From the NCBI GenBank assembly GCA_009823505.1, contig VZQC01006716.1:81974-145973 (forward strand): DNA of 64,000 nucleotides, read 5' to 3'. The DNA comes from Rhizomys pruinosus. Taxonomy: Eukaryota; Chordata; Mammalia; Rodentia; Spalacidae. Within the stretch, counting starts at the first letter, position 1. Each line of letters begins with the position of its first letter. The notes under the pieces are model-generated. The model made no database searches. It was not told where the DNA came from and was given only the letters and a program-made list of their open reading frames with translations. This document shows positions 31,441-43,556 of this stretch, piece by piece. The translations under genes were made by a program, and so were the position numbers.

Positions 31441-33239
31441 GCAAATCACACTTAGCTGCTGCAGTGGTTTCAGCTGGACCTCCATATTAACATACCAATG
31501 CACTATTCTGGCATCAGAGTTGGCATCCACAGCCCTGGGCATGGCACAGGATCTCTACCCTTCCACCCTGTCGTATTAAGGATGTTTGGATCACTTAACA
31601 GCTCAGGTGAATCCGACTTTATATTAGTAATGCTTTCCAGTAAAGAAAGCCACTTCCCAACATATTCAAATTGCTCTAAGCAACATCTTTCCAGGAACTG
31701 AAAGCAATAATGTGGCTTCATCACTCACTGGCCAACAGGAGCACTCCCTTTCCTATGGAGGGGACTTTAATCAAAAACAAACTAAAGGATTTTAATCAAA
31801 TACAATTCATGCCACCTACAGTGTATTATGATCTATCTTCTATGGAGCTGAAAAATATGGAGGTGCAGATAAGCAAAGCTAGAAATAAAGTAGTGAATTT
31901 GGAATCTGTCCCTTAGACTTTTGTGTGAGAGGTGACTACTATGTATAGCACAGGCAAGCCAGCATTGAGAACCAGGCTCCCTCAACTGGCAGACATGTGT
32001 CTGGATGTGATCGTATTTGAAGTGATCTGGTCCAAGACCTTTGATCCCCAGCACCGGAGAAGGCTATGAATTAGAACCATTGTCAATGATGCTGTTATCT
32101 GGGGGATATATACATGTTTGGGGTTCATTTCCCATGATCTGTAACGTGGATTATGATTAAAAAGAAAATGGACACAAGATAAAGCAGAGCATCACAACAA
32201 ATAAAAATCAGGGATGGGCCAGAAAGTATTTTAAGGTATCTTTAAATATAAATTGAGCCCCCGAGAAAAGTCATTAATCCAACACTGGTACACTGAAACA
32301 TAATTAAGACTTGGAGATCAAAATTCTAGTAACAAAATGGGGATTTTCAAAACTGTATCTGAGAATATACTAAGCAGAATTTTGAGCCACAAAATTAACC
32401 TGTACTTCCCCTTGAAGTGAGCTTAAGACTGGCATAATTTTGATAGCAAAAGTCTGAATTAACAAATACAAAAAGTAGGCCTGACTAGTTGCAATCTACC
32501 AACCCTCCCCCAAAACAACCAGGGTCATCCAAAAACAACTTATTGTAAAGGGTGCAGACAACAGGCTCCTGAATTTAAGAGGGTGCCCACTTCTTTCTCC
32601 CAAGAGGCAGATGGTCAGCTGAAAAATAAAAACACTGTATCAATAGGACATTCTGAAGGAAAAAAAAAACTGCAGCCACCTCTGTTCATGCAATATAAAA
32701 TATTCAAAAACACCCCCAAACAAGCCCAAATGCCAAAACAACCCACAAAACTACCAGAAGGAGGAAAGTGTTGTCCCGCTATGACCTGTGGATGGCTGAG
32801 GGTCCTGACAGGCCTGGAGAGAGGGTTGCTGCATGGGACAGAGGACAGGAGGTGGTGGGCACCTCAGGTGGGATACATGCCCTCTCTCTTCCATAAGCTC
32901 TTAGATCAGAAGCTTCAAGAACATGGCAGCTATGCAAGAGGATTCCAGCCCAGACCTTGGATTTGGGCCCAAGTTCTCTGATTTCCTTTTAATTACTATG
33001 AATGTTACTATTTTTGGTAGTGAAGTCACTTCAGTAGCCACTGAGGCCTGTGGTTTGTAAACAGACATTGACAAATACAAACAGCAGTGCGATATCGACC
33101 CAGACTTTAAAGAACAGGAGGCGATGGTGGAAATGAGGTAACTCTTCCCCAACACGTGTGAACAGACAGCTCCTGCTCTTCTAATGCTCTGTCCATTAGG
33201 AGAGAGTAGGGCTTGTCAACAGGATGGTTACATAAAGAA
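31441..33239. other. Intergenic, unique
   Basis: No gene or repeat is recognised over 1.8 kb; the sequence is of ordinary composition and could include distal Septin11 3' UTR. Confidence 0.35.
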
Positions 33240-33293
33240 GAAGCTACAGAAGAGAAAAAAGAAAGGTTCAGATTCAAATTTGGTTCTTAAAGC

Positions 33294-33328
<35 letters not shown>

Positions 33329-33520
33329 GAAAAGGGAAAAAAAAAAAAAGAGGAAATAGGAATGAAAAAGTGAGTAAAAGGAGGGGGACAGCCGAAAGAA
33401 CTAAGAAAAGGACAAGAGGGTAGGTAAAGAAAGGGGGGGTGGAAGAGAGGAGAGGACTACCGAGAGAAAAAAGAAAGGTTCCGATCTCAAATTTGGTTCT
33501 TAAAGAGCCTTAAACAAAAA
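33240..33520. repeat. Noisy direct duplication around poly-A
   Basis: The 55-bp piece at about 33247-33300 recurs at about 33457-33510 with small insertions. Between them is a purine-only region with poly-A and G runs. The pattern looks like poorly resolved sequence around a homopolymer. Confidence 0.7.
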
Positions 33521-34300
33521 AAAAAAACCCAAAAAACCCAACAAACGCATCTCTGAATGACAACTTGAAAGAACAGGCAATAGGTCAGTTTACAGGGCAG
33601 AGATGGAGGGGCGCAGCAGAGGGGCACCAGGCCAGCGGAGAGGAGGACATCTCCACTGGGTACTGAGACTCATGGATCCACAGGCAGGCAGGGACAGGAC
33701 TGGGGTGAGGTTGGTGGCAGATGGGTGACCTACAGGACCCCACAGGGGTTGGAGCAGCTGGAGCAGTTCAGACAGCAGCAATGAAGTCTCACACAAGGGA
33801 AGAAAGCAGGAGACAGCGGGCACCCCACACTTCTTTGTCCGATGTAACCAGCACATGTGTGTACCATGAGTATAGCAAGTAGCGACTGGAAAGAACTCAC
33901 AAAAGGGCACACAGAACAACGTTTGGGTAAAAATATATTTCCCCCGATCGAAGTCTTGGCACTAATGATATATGCATAGGTTACCTGTCACCACGCTATG
34001 TTAACAGACACCAAATTACTCAGCAGCCTGCTGAGTCAACACTTTCATACTTGAAAAAACAATATGCTTCACATCAATACAATTATTTTAGTTCTTAAAA
34101 AAGACAAGTGTCTAACATGCAGCTTACATACATGACAATTCTGCATTAACACTGAAAGATTACACAACCATTTTAGAAAACATCAGTTACTTTCAAAACA
34201 GCAAAATGACAGATCTACAACTACAGTTTAAGGCATATCAGCATATTTTAAAATCAAGAAATAGACAAAGTTCTAATGCTGTTCACAGCTTAATTTCCAA
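33521..34300. other. Unique sequence left of the Septin11 poly(A) candidate
   Basis: No feature recognised; it may be intergenic or the distal 3' UTR. Confidence 0.35.
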
Positions 34301-34306
34301 TTTATT
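34301..34306 (-). terminator. Septin11: Candidate Septin11 poly(A) signal
   Basis: TTTATT on the + strand, AATAAA on the minus strand, about 3.46 kb after the stop. One of several candidates. Confidence 0.35.
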
Positions 34307-35999
34307 TAAAAAATTCCCTTCATACCTACATACAAACTTAGTCTTTATAGGTCATAATTCCCGATGACAAGTCATCAGTGAGTATCCTGTCAATGGAACT
34401 AGGACTTTTGGAAAAAGACAATTCCAGACACTTGTGAATGGCCAAGCCAAGGGACTCAAATGGATGGTTCTGGTAGGGCCACACAGAGACAGTGTGATGT
34501 GGGTTGGGGCCAGCTCAACAGACCCTGTGGAACACTTACAGGTATCGAGAATAAGGAAGCCAAATCTGTTCACTGAGGTGCACAGGGCAGGAAGGAAGCA
34601 AGTGTTACTGCTGGTGAGTTGCAAAGTAGGGAGGGAGGATAACAAGAGCCTGTGGCCAACACTGCATGGAACCCGTCCCCTGGCTGAGGGATGGCCTTTT
34701 GGACCAATTAGCACAGAGCCTAAGCGAGAAAAAGTAGCTAAATTCTCACACAGGCTTGTCCATCACATCCCGCAGCACAGGAACTATTCTGGGAGTCACC
34801 ATACAGAGCAGCAAAAGGGTGCTCACATGTTTGAGCAGAAGATGCGGAAGGAGCCCAGCCAAAGCTACTGGCAAAAAAGAAGAGTGACCACTATGCAGTT
34901 AGCACCAAAGAGAGGCCACCAAATGAAGACCCCAAATGTGAGGGATCAGAGAGGCGGCCTGGCAGGCGGGCCTTTTTTCTTGATTCTGTCCAGTGGACGG
35001 TGGGAGTTTCTTAGCTTGGCCCTCTGCATTGACCTCCATGGTGCCCGAGGAACCTGAGCTGCTGTTGGTAACTCGCACTTCCACTGAGATCAAGGGGAGG
35101 CAGAAATTGTGAGAAAAATATAAATGTGGCCACATTAGATGTATTTAGCTTTTAAAAAAGAAAAAGAAAATAAAAGCTGTGACTGGTTTCTCTATAACCC
35201 CTTCTGAAAGAACAGCGTGTCTTCCCCGTGTATTTTCTCTAATCAGAAACGGAAAGATGGCAAAGGTCTCTTGCTGCTGTACTTACATGCAAAGGCGAAA
35301 GCACATCCAATTAGATTGGAGGGGATCATTTATTCCGTGCAGAGCCAAGGACTACTGTGAAGAAAGGCATAGATACAGAAAGCAAAGAGCAGCAACAACA
35401 AACTGAACGAGGCTCAGGAGCCATGGAAGAAAAAAAGTTTCCGAAGCAACACATTTTTAAAAAGCTTCTTTCTCTGTGGTTCTCTTGGCTTTTTATTCCC
35501 TGACTCTTCTTCATATGATTTATTTAGTTATGAAAAAAAGTTTAATGCAAAAAAATCAATAATCTTGGCATCAAAAAGTCAGCTGGATGATTTTGGTTGC
35601 TGAGTTTATTTTAGAAAGCTTTTAGGGATCCAAGGAATGGAATGTAAATGGGGATTTACTGTGGCAAGGCACACAAATGCGCACACTAGCGATGGCCAAA
35701 CAAGCACACAACACAGACTCTCACGCTCATGTGTGGCGGCCATAGTCAGCATGCCATCTAGCACCACAGCTGGCTAGGAAAGAACAGCAAAGCCCAAGCG
35801 TGGCGGGTCGATCCCAGCCAGCAAGGCGGAAGCTGGTCCTCTGCAGCTTCCGGCCCAGCTTGGTCCTCGCCTCAGCCAAGCCAGCTTCCTCACTTTGCCT
35901 AACACGGCTCCCTTCTCACCAGTGGGAGGTGAGGGAAAGGAAAAAAATAAAACGTTGCTGGGATCAGATGTAGACATCAGCTTTTAAAAATTTGTGTGT

Positions 36000-36560
36000 C
36001 ACAGTGGGGGCAGGAGTTTAGTGGTGGAGGACTGGGTGGGTCTGGTTAGGAGGAGGTAACCAGGAGATGCAAGGATGAGTAGGACGGAGGGGAGGGGAGG
36101 GGAGGGAGTGATTGTTATAGTGTATTGAGGGGAGGGTCTGTGGAGTGAGGTGGAGTTGAGGGGAATGGTGAGTGTATTGGCTTGGCGTTGTCGGTTCTGT
36201 TGCGGGGGCATGTTCTGGGCTGAGTGTCGGGTTCTTTTCTTGTACTTTTCTTTGCGTGTCTTTTACTGTGCTCTTGCGTCATTACTATTGTCAATTTCAT
36301 TTCTTGTCGTTTTCGGTGCGTTTTCTTATTCTTTCGTTTCATTCGAGTATTCTTTTCGATTTCTGTTCTGTTCGTTTTCTTTCGATCTTTTACGGTAGCG
36401 ATTTACGGGCATTGTTAGGTGTCGTTGTGCGAAAGAATGGTACTTTTCTGTGGGCGGGGTCGTGTCGTGGCGGTCGTTTCGGTAGCTGCGGCTTGTGCGG
36501 GTCTGGGCGGCGGTGGGGGTGGCGGGTCGGTGCTGAGGCTTTGCGGTTCTGATTCATTGG
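36000..36560. other. Compositionally anomalous stretch (C-poor, GT-rich, many CpG)
   Basis: The + strand is poor in C outside CpG, with GGGGA runs first and then TTCG/TTTC-rich text followed by GGCGG-rich text. It has no homology I can see and differs sharply from both flanks. Probably low-quality sequence incorporated in assembly. Confidence 0.55.
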
Positions 36561-37766
36561 GCTGTCTTTTTTGCATGTAACAGGAGGCGGGCAGCCCAGG
36601 AATATATATGGGTTAGTCTTGACCCGGGGGAGGTGACTTATGGGCCTGAGAAAAAGAAAAAGAGCAGGGTGGAGCTAGTCACAATTTGGGGATGAGTAAG
36701 GAAAATTCCTTCAGGCAACTGGATTTGAAATATCACCAAGAAAGCTGGAAGTGAAGCTGACATTGTACATTTTCCATTTCTACTGTGTGAGTCATGGTTT
36801 GCACCCTGGTCTCTCCTGGTCTACCTTAAATTGAGGATAACCTCTCAAATATGATTGATAGCACATTTTCTACTTGAAGTATTTGCAGCAATTTTCTCTT
36901 CATGATTCATGAAAACCTGTATTAGAAACACCCATGTCCTGGGATTAGCCTTAAGGTCTCCCCCTCAGCACACTCAGCGAATGCAGGGGTAGGGGAATCA
37001 CTGTACATGGGACTCCAACAATCTTAATGGATGATGCTTCTGTTAAGCAATATTTTATGAGCTGATCTCTGAGATCAGGACCTGTGAGAGGGTCAAGGAC
37101 ACACTGGTGTAGGTGAACATAATGATTTCTCACGCCAGTCCATACCAGCTTGGCCAGGCTTTGAGGTAGGCATTCAGCTGCAGTTTCCACCCCTAAGATG
37201 GTCTGAACAGACCATAGGCTCAAGCCAATAACCAAGTGAGCGAAATAGGTGAAAAGCCATCTACGATGCTTACCCACCACTCTGCCTACTTTCAAATCTA
37301 CCTTGGTTTGCGGCAGGTGTGGAGAAGAGACAGTGAATTCAGACACTGGGCAATCACAAGAAGAATAATAAAGAAAATGCTCATTGTTGTCATGGCTACT
37401 CAGGGTTTTAGTTCAGCTGCTGAGGCGGTGAGCAGTTTTCACATCAGATGTACATGTAGCATTTCACCCTTTCCACGGTCCAAAGCGACATACAAGTAAC
37501 AAGCATGCTTCCTGCTGCGATTCGGAGCAGACACACAAGGCAAATCACTGACTTTCCAGAAACAAAGTCCAGCTGCATGGGCATCTGCTGTTATCCCCTC
37601 ATCCTATCGTTTCCCACCACCCGACAACATTCAGCAAAATGAGTTAGGAGTTACTGGTATTTGGGGAAGGGCAAAAGAATAAAATCAAACAAAAGGACAC
37701 AGATGGCGGAAATACACTATTACTGCAAAAGCAGGTGAATGCGGAACATCCTTGGCTTGCCAGGCT

Positions 37767-37782
37767 TTATGTGAAGCTTGCA
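37767..37782 (-). CDS. Septin11: Septin11 terminal exon, coding part (last residues ASFT)
   Basis: On the minus strand a pyrimidine-rich acceptor (TTTTTTAACTTGCAG) is followed by T GCA AGC TTC ACA TAA. The first T completes the Asn codon split with the previous exon (AA|T), giving N-A-S-F-T-stop, the C-terminus I know for septin-11. Frame, acceptor and peptide agree, which makes this very short coding segment convincing. Confidence 0.9.
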
Positions 37783-39484
37783 CTGCAAGTTAAAAAACAA
37801 AACAAAAAAGTTAGAAATAATAATAAATTAAAAAGAAAGAAAAATTAGGAGCGCCAGCACCAGCATTCAGTGATGGTGACTGCTCATGCAGTAATTATGG
37901 GCCAACAATCCAAACCAAAGACCAAGTACGCTATTCTACAGACAAGCAAAAGCAAAACTTAACACTCAACTGAAGAACATGGTTAGTTTCCACTTGCATG
38001 GAATTTAGAACTCATGAGTGACTTCTTGAAACCAATGCATGGTCCAGCGGAAGGATCTGCTGTTTTATTTTCTCAAATAACACAAACCTATTGTCTGTGA
38101 GGAGTGGGTACCACACTAGTACTGAATAGAAACTTCATCTTCCACTTCTGAGCAGTTAAAGGAGTCAGAGAATAAATACACAATAAATGTCTTTGTACGG
38201 ATGACTGGAAGAACAGGTCTAAAGCAGCCTGCAGACTGGAATACGGTGGGTGGAGGACATGCTATTGACCTAATTAGGCAGGGCTGAAAAAGAACATAGT
38301 CAGAGCTACAGCAAGGCCAGGAGTTTTCCCCTTCTCTTAGTCCAAAGCAACACCAAACCGAAAGTCTGCAGGGCTAGTTTTAGGCAATAGTAAAAACATG
38401 CAATTTTATTTCTTAGCAAACCAAACCAACAAAAACTTGCTTTTAAAAAAGGTAAGTAGATGGTTGTGAGAACTGCAGTGACTCCATGCTAGCTGAACAT
38501 GACGATGCTGAAAGCTTTCTTTGAGGACAGATGCATCTCAACCAGCGAGCCTCCCGGCAACTGCGCAAGGCATTTTCAGGAGATAGACACTGTCTACAGG
38601 ACAACTTACCCTTGGCCAGTCCCACCACTGTGGTGCAGCCACGAACAAGGACAGTGACTGGTGGCCAGAGATGGCAGAAGGTGGGGTCCAGCTAATGACA
38701 GTGCCAGGGTTAGTGCTACTTTGTTTATAATCTTTGGAATGTTACATACCCCCATGCCACTTACAGGAAAAGTACAAGGCCTTGCCTATGTTAAAAAGGA
38801 GCATGTCGTTAGAATAGGAAAAAAGAATTTAAGACTTAGAAAAATTAAGTTAAGCTTGGTGGTAGAAGTGGATACCAGGAAAACAGATACACATTCCTGA
38901 GGAGTTTTCTACTCTAGCAAAGCTCCTAAGAGGCATGTGGTTCCTACTGTACCTGTTCCAGGTATAATTCAGAGGAAGGATCTCCCCTTTCTGTTCTAAG
39001 TGCTGCTCTGGTTGCCCGGGTAACTGTCTTTCTGTGATCCTCTCTAGCTAAAACCCTTCATTATATTATATATATTATATATATATACAATTTTTTTTAA
39101 CTTTTACAGGTCGGGCTTCCAAGTACTTCGCTTTAGTCTACAAGTGTAAATATGGAAAAGGAGTAAGAAGCTCAGATGTGACACAGAAAGTATGTGCCAC
39201 TGTCAGTCAGAACCTGATGACTACTGAGAACCAAGTCTGACACCATCAGTAATAAGTGAGAATATATAAATAAAGCTAAAATGGGATTCAATGCAGACAT
39301 GAAAACTTGAAAAGCATTAAACACTAGTAAAGCCCAGGATGTGAAGGAAACAACCTAATATGTTTAAAAGGGCAGGAAACACCCTCCTTACATGAGGAAG
39401 GCTGGTACTAAGTGGATTCTTTTTAATGGCACAATAATGATCAGTTCTTGGAACTTTTATTTGCTAAAAGACACGATCCCATGA
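37783..39484. other. Septin11 last intron, unique; AT run
   Basis: No SINE until 39485. A TA-rich microsatellite lies at about 39063-39090. No other feature is recognised. Confidence 0.4.
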
Positions 39485-39642
39485 TGTTGATTCTTTTTTG
39501 TTTTTTTTTTTTTTTTTTTTTGGTCTTTTTGAGACAGGGTCTCCCTGTACCCCAGCTGTCCTAGAACTCACTCTGTAGACCAGGCTGGCCTTGAACTCAC
39601 AAAGATCCGCCTGCCTCTGCCTCCTAAGTGCTAGGATTAGAT
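39485..39642 (-). mobile_element. B1 SINE
   Basis: Reverse B1 with a T-run, truncated just before its head. Confidence 0.88.
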
Positions 39643-39809
39643 GTATTCTTTTAACATTGCTGGTCTTTTATAAACAATTTTAGCTTTAAAACGTTTACCT
39701 TTACTTACATTAGTGCTTCAGGTTACAAAAACCTAGACTTTGGGTTTCGTAAGCTGTGAGTCAACGGCCTTTTCTTTCTCATTCATACCTATGGACAGAT
39801 GTGTACTAA

Positions 39810-39846
39810 AGACACACACACACACAAACACACACACACAGACACA
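39810..39846. repeat. CA microsatellite
   Basis: Interrupted (CA)n run. Confidence 0.85.
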
Positions 39847-41397
39847 CCATACGCTCCTGTGTTTTTCCTGGATAAAAGATAAATCCAATGGTTTGCCTGG
39901 TCTGCACTGTACTCTCTGGCTCACTGCATGGGGATGCCCCCACCGGTCTCAGAAGCCTCTTCCAACACACCAAGTGACAGAATTGTCTTGAACTGGATTT
40001 CTAGGCAGCTGTTTCTCTTGGAATTAATCCAGCCTAGCCAAAGCTTGGGCCCTTGGATTCCTTTGCTGACTTGGGTCTGTACCGAGCCCAATTAAAACCA
40101 TACTTCATCAATGTGGACTCCTTCTGTTATTGCTCAAAATAGTTGCCTGCTCCTTTGTTCTCTGGACATTTCCTGCTGTCTCAGAGCTTGCAAAAATCAA
40201 ACAGTGCAAAGCATGATTTAATACTTTGTGCGTATGTCACTAGAGTGGTGCAGAGGCTAAGAGGCAGCACGCAGTTCCGCAGGGGTGGACCTGCTGTATG
40301 TGAAGCAGGACTAAGCAGCAGCAGCACAGTGCTGGCTTGCCCTGGGACAGTCTCAGTCAGCATTACTTTGAGACATGATCCTGTGCTACACTCTTTTAAG
40401 AGCCACATTCTTTGCCTGCACAAGCTCCCATATTTTTGTCGTTTACTTAGCTGCCCGTACTCTTTCCGTAGCACCCTGGCGTCTAAGAATGAAGGACAGG
40501 AATCCTGAAGCACGCTCCGGGCTGCCTGTGCAGCAGCTGTCCTAGGCACTCACTCGGGAGGCTCCAGACAGGAGGGCAGCATCTGGGGCTTGCTATGGAG
40601 CTGTCAAAAAGTTCTCACCAAGGGCTTCCCAGAACTGCTCTGGTCTAGCCCACAGCTCCTGTCACAACACTGCCCCCTTTAGGTGACTCAAAGAAGAGCT
40701 TCAAATAGCTGGAGAAGCACTAGAAAGAGAAACTCTCGTCCTGGCTTTAGTCAGTTGCTATTGAAGTTATCACCAAAAAATGAGTGACCTGGGAGCAGAA
40801 GATGACCCTTTGGCATGTGAAACCAAGACTTTGTTGAAAACTATTCCATGTGGAGTACAGGGGTGGCCTGAGGATGGGCAGGCTATGCTAACTGGGTGGG
40901 CAATTCATTGAATTTCACAAATTCCCAGCTTGCTGAATTTAGAGAATTTTACAGGAAAACCAGTTGAGTGGCCCCTAGCTACAGTTGGGAATCAACTTCA
41001 GTAACTGCCTTCCATGCCTTCAAACACAGAGCAGAGAACCCACTTTACCAACTGTGACTTTAGGATGCTCTTCTACCAAGAGTCACGAAATGTTTCCAGA
41101 GGCACTAAGAGAAAGCCACCTGTTTTCTCTGCAAGTCCTAGTGGTACAGAAGATGCTACAGTAGCTGACAGGCTGCTCCAGTCCTGTCTGCTGAATCGCC
41201 GTGGCCAAGTTTAGACATGAATCCTTTGTATCCTTTAAAAATACTTTTAAACCTTTGTCATCTTCCCTGCATTGTAGAGAAAAATACTTGCTTTTGTTTT
41301 TCTGATAGCAGACCAGTTTGCAGTCTGCAAACAGGACAAGTAGACATGCAAGAACAGATGATTAGAGGTCCCCAGGAGAAGGGGGACAGCTGCTTAC
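39847..41397. other. Septin11 last intron, unique
   Basis: Nothing recognised. Confidence 0.4.
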
Positions 41398-41585
41398 TTT
41401 TTCTTATCCTTGTCTTTCTTGGTTTGCTGGGCCCCAGACTGCTGGGCCTGGGACTGGAGGAGCTGAGCCGCTGCCTTCTTCTTCTGGAAGTTGCTCACCT
41501 CTTCCTCAAGCTCCTTCTTTTTGTCTTCCACTTTCTTTTTCTCCTCCTGGTGTGTCCGCTTCAGGAGGTCAAACTTCTCGTGAAG
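41398..41585 (-). CDS. Septin11: Septin11 penultimate exon (C-terminal coiled coil)
   Basis: Septins are GTP-binding proteins that assemble into hetero-oligomeric filaments; septin-11 belongs to the SEPT6 subgroup. On the minus strand the acceptor TTTTTCTCCTCCCAG precedes '[18 protein letters not shown]', and 62 codons later the exon ends after KDKDKK plus AA at a GTAAGC donor. The content is the C-terminal coiled coil, rich in Lys/Glu, followed by a Gln-rich tail ('[18 protein letters not shown]'). If the donor is not used, translation adds one Lys and stops. A serine stands in '[11 protein letters not shown]' where I recall Asn in human. Confidence 0.95.
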
Positions 41586-41827
41586 CTGGGAGGAGAAAAA
41601 GACAGGAAGACAGGCTTGGTGAAGGGAAGAAAGGTCTTACCAATATAAAGCTATGTAGAAGCATGCAAAATCAGAACAGGCAGCATGTGGCTGCACCGAC
41701 TTTAATGGCGTGAAGTAGTTTGGGTGGCTTCCAAGTCTGGGTGCTGAGGGGCATCCTTTCAGTCCCAGGCACCTCTGTCATTTGAGCTCACTGGGCTAAA
41801 CACTCCTTGGGCACTCTTTCTGATAAG

Positions 41828-42003
41828 GTATTTATTTATTTATTTATTTATTTTTATTTTTTTTTTTTTTATTGTCTTTTTGAGACAGGGTCTCCCTGTA
41901 GCCTGAGCTGGCCTGGAACTCGCTATGTGAAGCAGGCTGGCCTTGAACTCACAGAGATCCACCTATCTCTGCCTCCCAAGTGCTGGGATTAAAGGCATGT
42001 GCC
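41828..42003 (-). mobile_element. B1 SINE
   Basis: A TTTA microsatellite and T-run (41828-41870) lead into a reverse B1. Its head faces the head of the next B1. Confidence 0.9.
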
Positions 42004-42132
42004 AACACACCTTTAATCCCAGCACTTGGGAAGCAGAGGCAGGCAGATCTCTGTGATTTCAAGGCCAGCCTGGTCTACAGAGTAAGTTCCAGCACAGCCA
42101 GGGCTACAGGGAGACCTTGTCTCAAAAAAAGG
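42004..42132 (+). mobile_element. B1 SINE
   Basis: Forward B1 placed head to head with the previous copy with almost no spacer, forming an inverted repeat. Confidence 0.9.
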
Positions 42133-42159
42133 CCAATCAATCAATCAGTCAATCAGTAT

Positions 42160-42313
42160 CTGCCAGGCATAGTGGTACATGCCTTTAATTCTAGCATTCA
42201 CAAGGCAGAGGCAGGTGGATCTCTGTGAGCTCAAGGCCAGCACAGTCTACATAGCGAGTTCCAAGACAGCTCAGGGTACCGGGAGACCCTGTCTCAAAAA
42301 GACAAAGGGGGGG
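42160..42313 (+). mobile_element. B1 SINE
   Basis: Forward B1 ('GCCAGGCATAGTGGTACATG' head), ending in GACAAA and a G-run. Confidence 0.85.
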
Positions 42314-42329
42314 GGGATGCACAAGGAAA

Positions 42330-42440
42330 TAACAGCAGTTGGCTCAGCACATAAAGGCACCTGCCACCAAAGCTCACGACCTGAGTTCAATACCTAGGAC
42401 CCACACGAAGCTTCAGAAAGCTAACTCCTGCATGCTGTCT
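42330..42440 (+). mobile_element. B3/B4-type head fragment
   Basis: Forward tRNA-type head ('CAGTTGGCTCAGCACATAAA', 'CCTGAGTTCAATACCTAGGA'); the rest of the element is missing. Confidence 0.55.
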
Positions 42441-42474
42441 TCCTTTTTTTTAATTAATTAAAATATTTTATTAA

Positions 42475-42625
42475 CTGGTCTTTCTTGAGACAGGGTCTCC
42501 TCCCTATAGCTCCAGTTGTCCAGAAACTCATTATGTAAACCTGGATGACCTTGATCTCACAGCTATCTGCTTGCCTCAGCTTTCCTAGTACTGGGATTAA
42601 AGCCATTTGCCGCCATGCCCAACGT
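42475..42625 (-). mobile_element. B1 SINE, diverged
   Basis: Reverse B1 with several substitutions and a short 'CTCC' insertion. Confidence 0.75.
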
Positions 42626-42627
42626 TT

Positions 42628-42880
42628 TAAATTTACTTTTATTTTATGTCTACAAGTGTTTTGCCTGCATGTATTTAAGTGCACCTGTATTGTGCAATGC
42701 CCGAAGAGGCCAGAAGAGGGCAAAAGATCCCCTGGAACTTATGCTTGGGGCTGTAGGAGCTGAGCAGCTAGCTGCCTTCTTCTGACACCTGTTAGCTGCC
42801 ATGTGGGTGTTGGGAATAGAACCAGAGTCCTCTAAAAGAGCAGCCAGTGCTCTTAATAGCTGAGTCATCTCTCCAGTCCC
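42628..42880 (-). mobile_element. B2/B3-type SINE
   Basis: Reverse B2-family SINE with a 35-bp insertion in the middle ('GGGGCTGTAGGAGCTGAGCA'), ending 'GAGTCATCTCTCCAGTCCCC'. Confidence 0.75.
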
Positions 42881-42944
42881 CATGTCTTCTAACCTCTTCA
42901 CACATGCTGTGTCTGTGCACACAAACACACACACAAAATAAAAT

Positions 42945-43090
42945 CTTTGGGGGGGGGGACAGGGTCTCCCTGTAGCCCCAGCTGTCCTGGAATTCACTCT
43001 GTAGACCAGGCTGGCCTTAAACTCACAGAGATCCGCCTGCCTCTGCCTCCCGAGTGCTGGGATTAAAGGCATGCACCACCATGCCCGACT
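42945..43090 (-). mobile_element. B1 SINE
   Basis: Reverse B1 whose tail side begins with a G-run instead of T; otherwise near full length. Confidence 0.88.
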
Positions 43091-43191
43091 TAAAGACAGT
43101 TTTTAGCCTCCATGTGGGCACTGGGAATTGAACCTGGGTCCTCTGCAAGAGCAGTCAGCGCTCTTAACTGCTGAGCCATCTCTCCAGCCCC
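43091..43191 (-). mobile_element. B2-like SINE, head half
   Basis: Reverse B2-like SINE interrupted by the adjacent B1; only the head half remains here. Confidence 0.85.
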
Positions 43192-43556
43192 AGCTCAATG
43201 CTTTTCTAATTGAAGACTTCTAAATAACATTGGCATCTCATTTTGTCTTTAAAAGACTATGAAACAGTGGCTGTTTTACATAGCCAAGCACTCAAAACGG
43301 TTTAGAGCTGCCGAGAAAGGAAAATTGAGCCTTACCTTATCTACTTTTGATCTTAACCAAGCACATGATGGGTTAAAATTTGAAATTTTGTGCCTCCCTT
43401 TCTGCTTTACTTTCTGATTTTTTGTTGTTGTTGTTTCCATCTGAAGATTAACACATAGCCTCCTGCCTGCCATTGAGCTGTGCTGTGCCCCACCATATGA
43501 TTACTTATTTTTGGTCAAGAGCTAAAAATAGTTCAATATATTTTATTGTTTAAAAT
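43192..43556. other. Septin11 intron, unique
   Basis: Nothing recognised. Confidence 0.4.

Larger units (their letters stand above)
34301..37766 (-). other. Septin11: Septin11 3' UTR (extent approximate)
   Basis: Mostly unique, SINE-free sequence following the Septin11 stop codon on the minus strand. Rodent introns in this window rarely go 3 kb without a SINE, which fits a constrained transcript end. An AATAAA on the minus strand lies at 34301-34306; others occur closer to the stop (for example near 35517 and 35604). The real end could lie nearer or further. The stretch 36000-36560 inside it is anomalous (see findings). Confidence 0.5.

Noticed and set aside
33184..33423. Lys-rich open frame
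   Set aside because: It is a translation of poly-A and purine-rich noise.
36150..36552. Phe/Ser-rich membrane-like open frames
   Set aside because: They arise from the T-rich anomalous stretch in several frames at once, with no family features.
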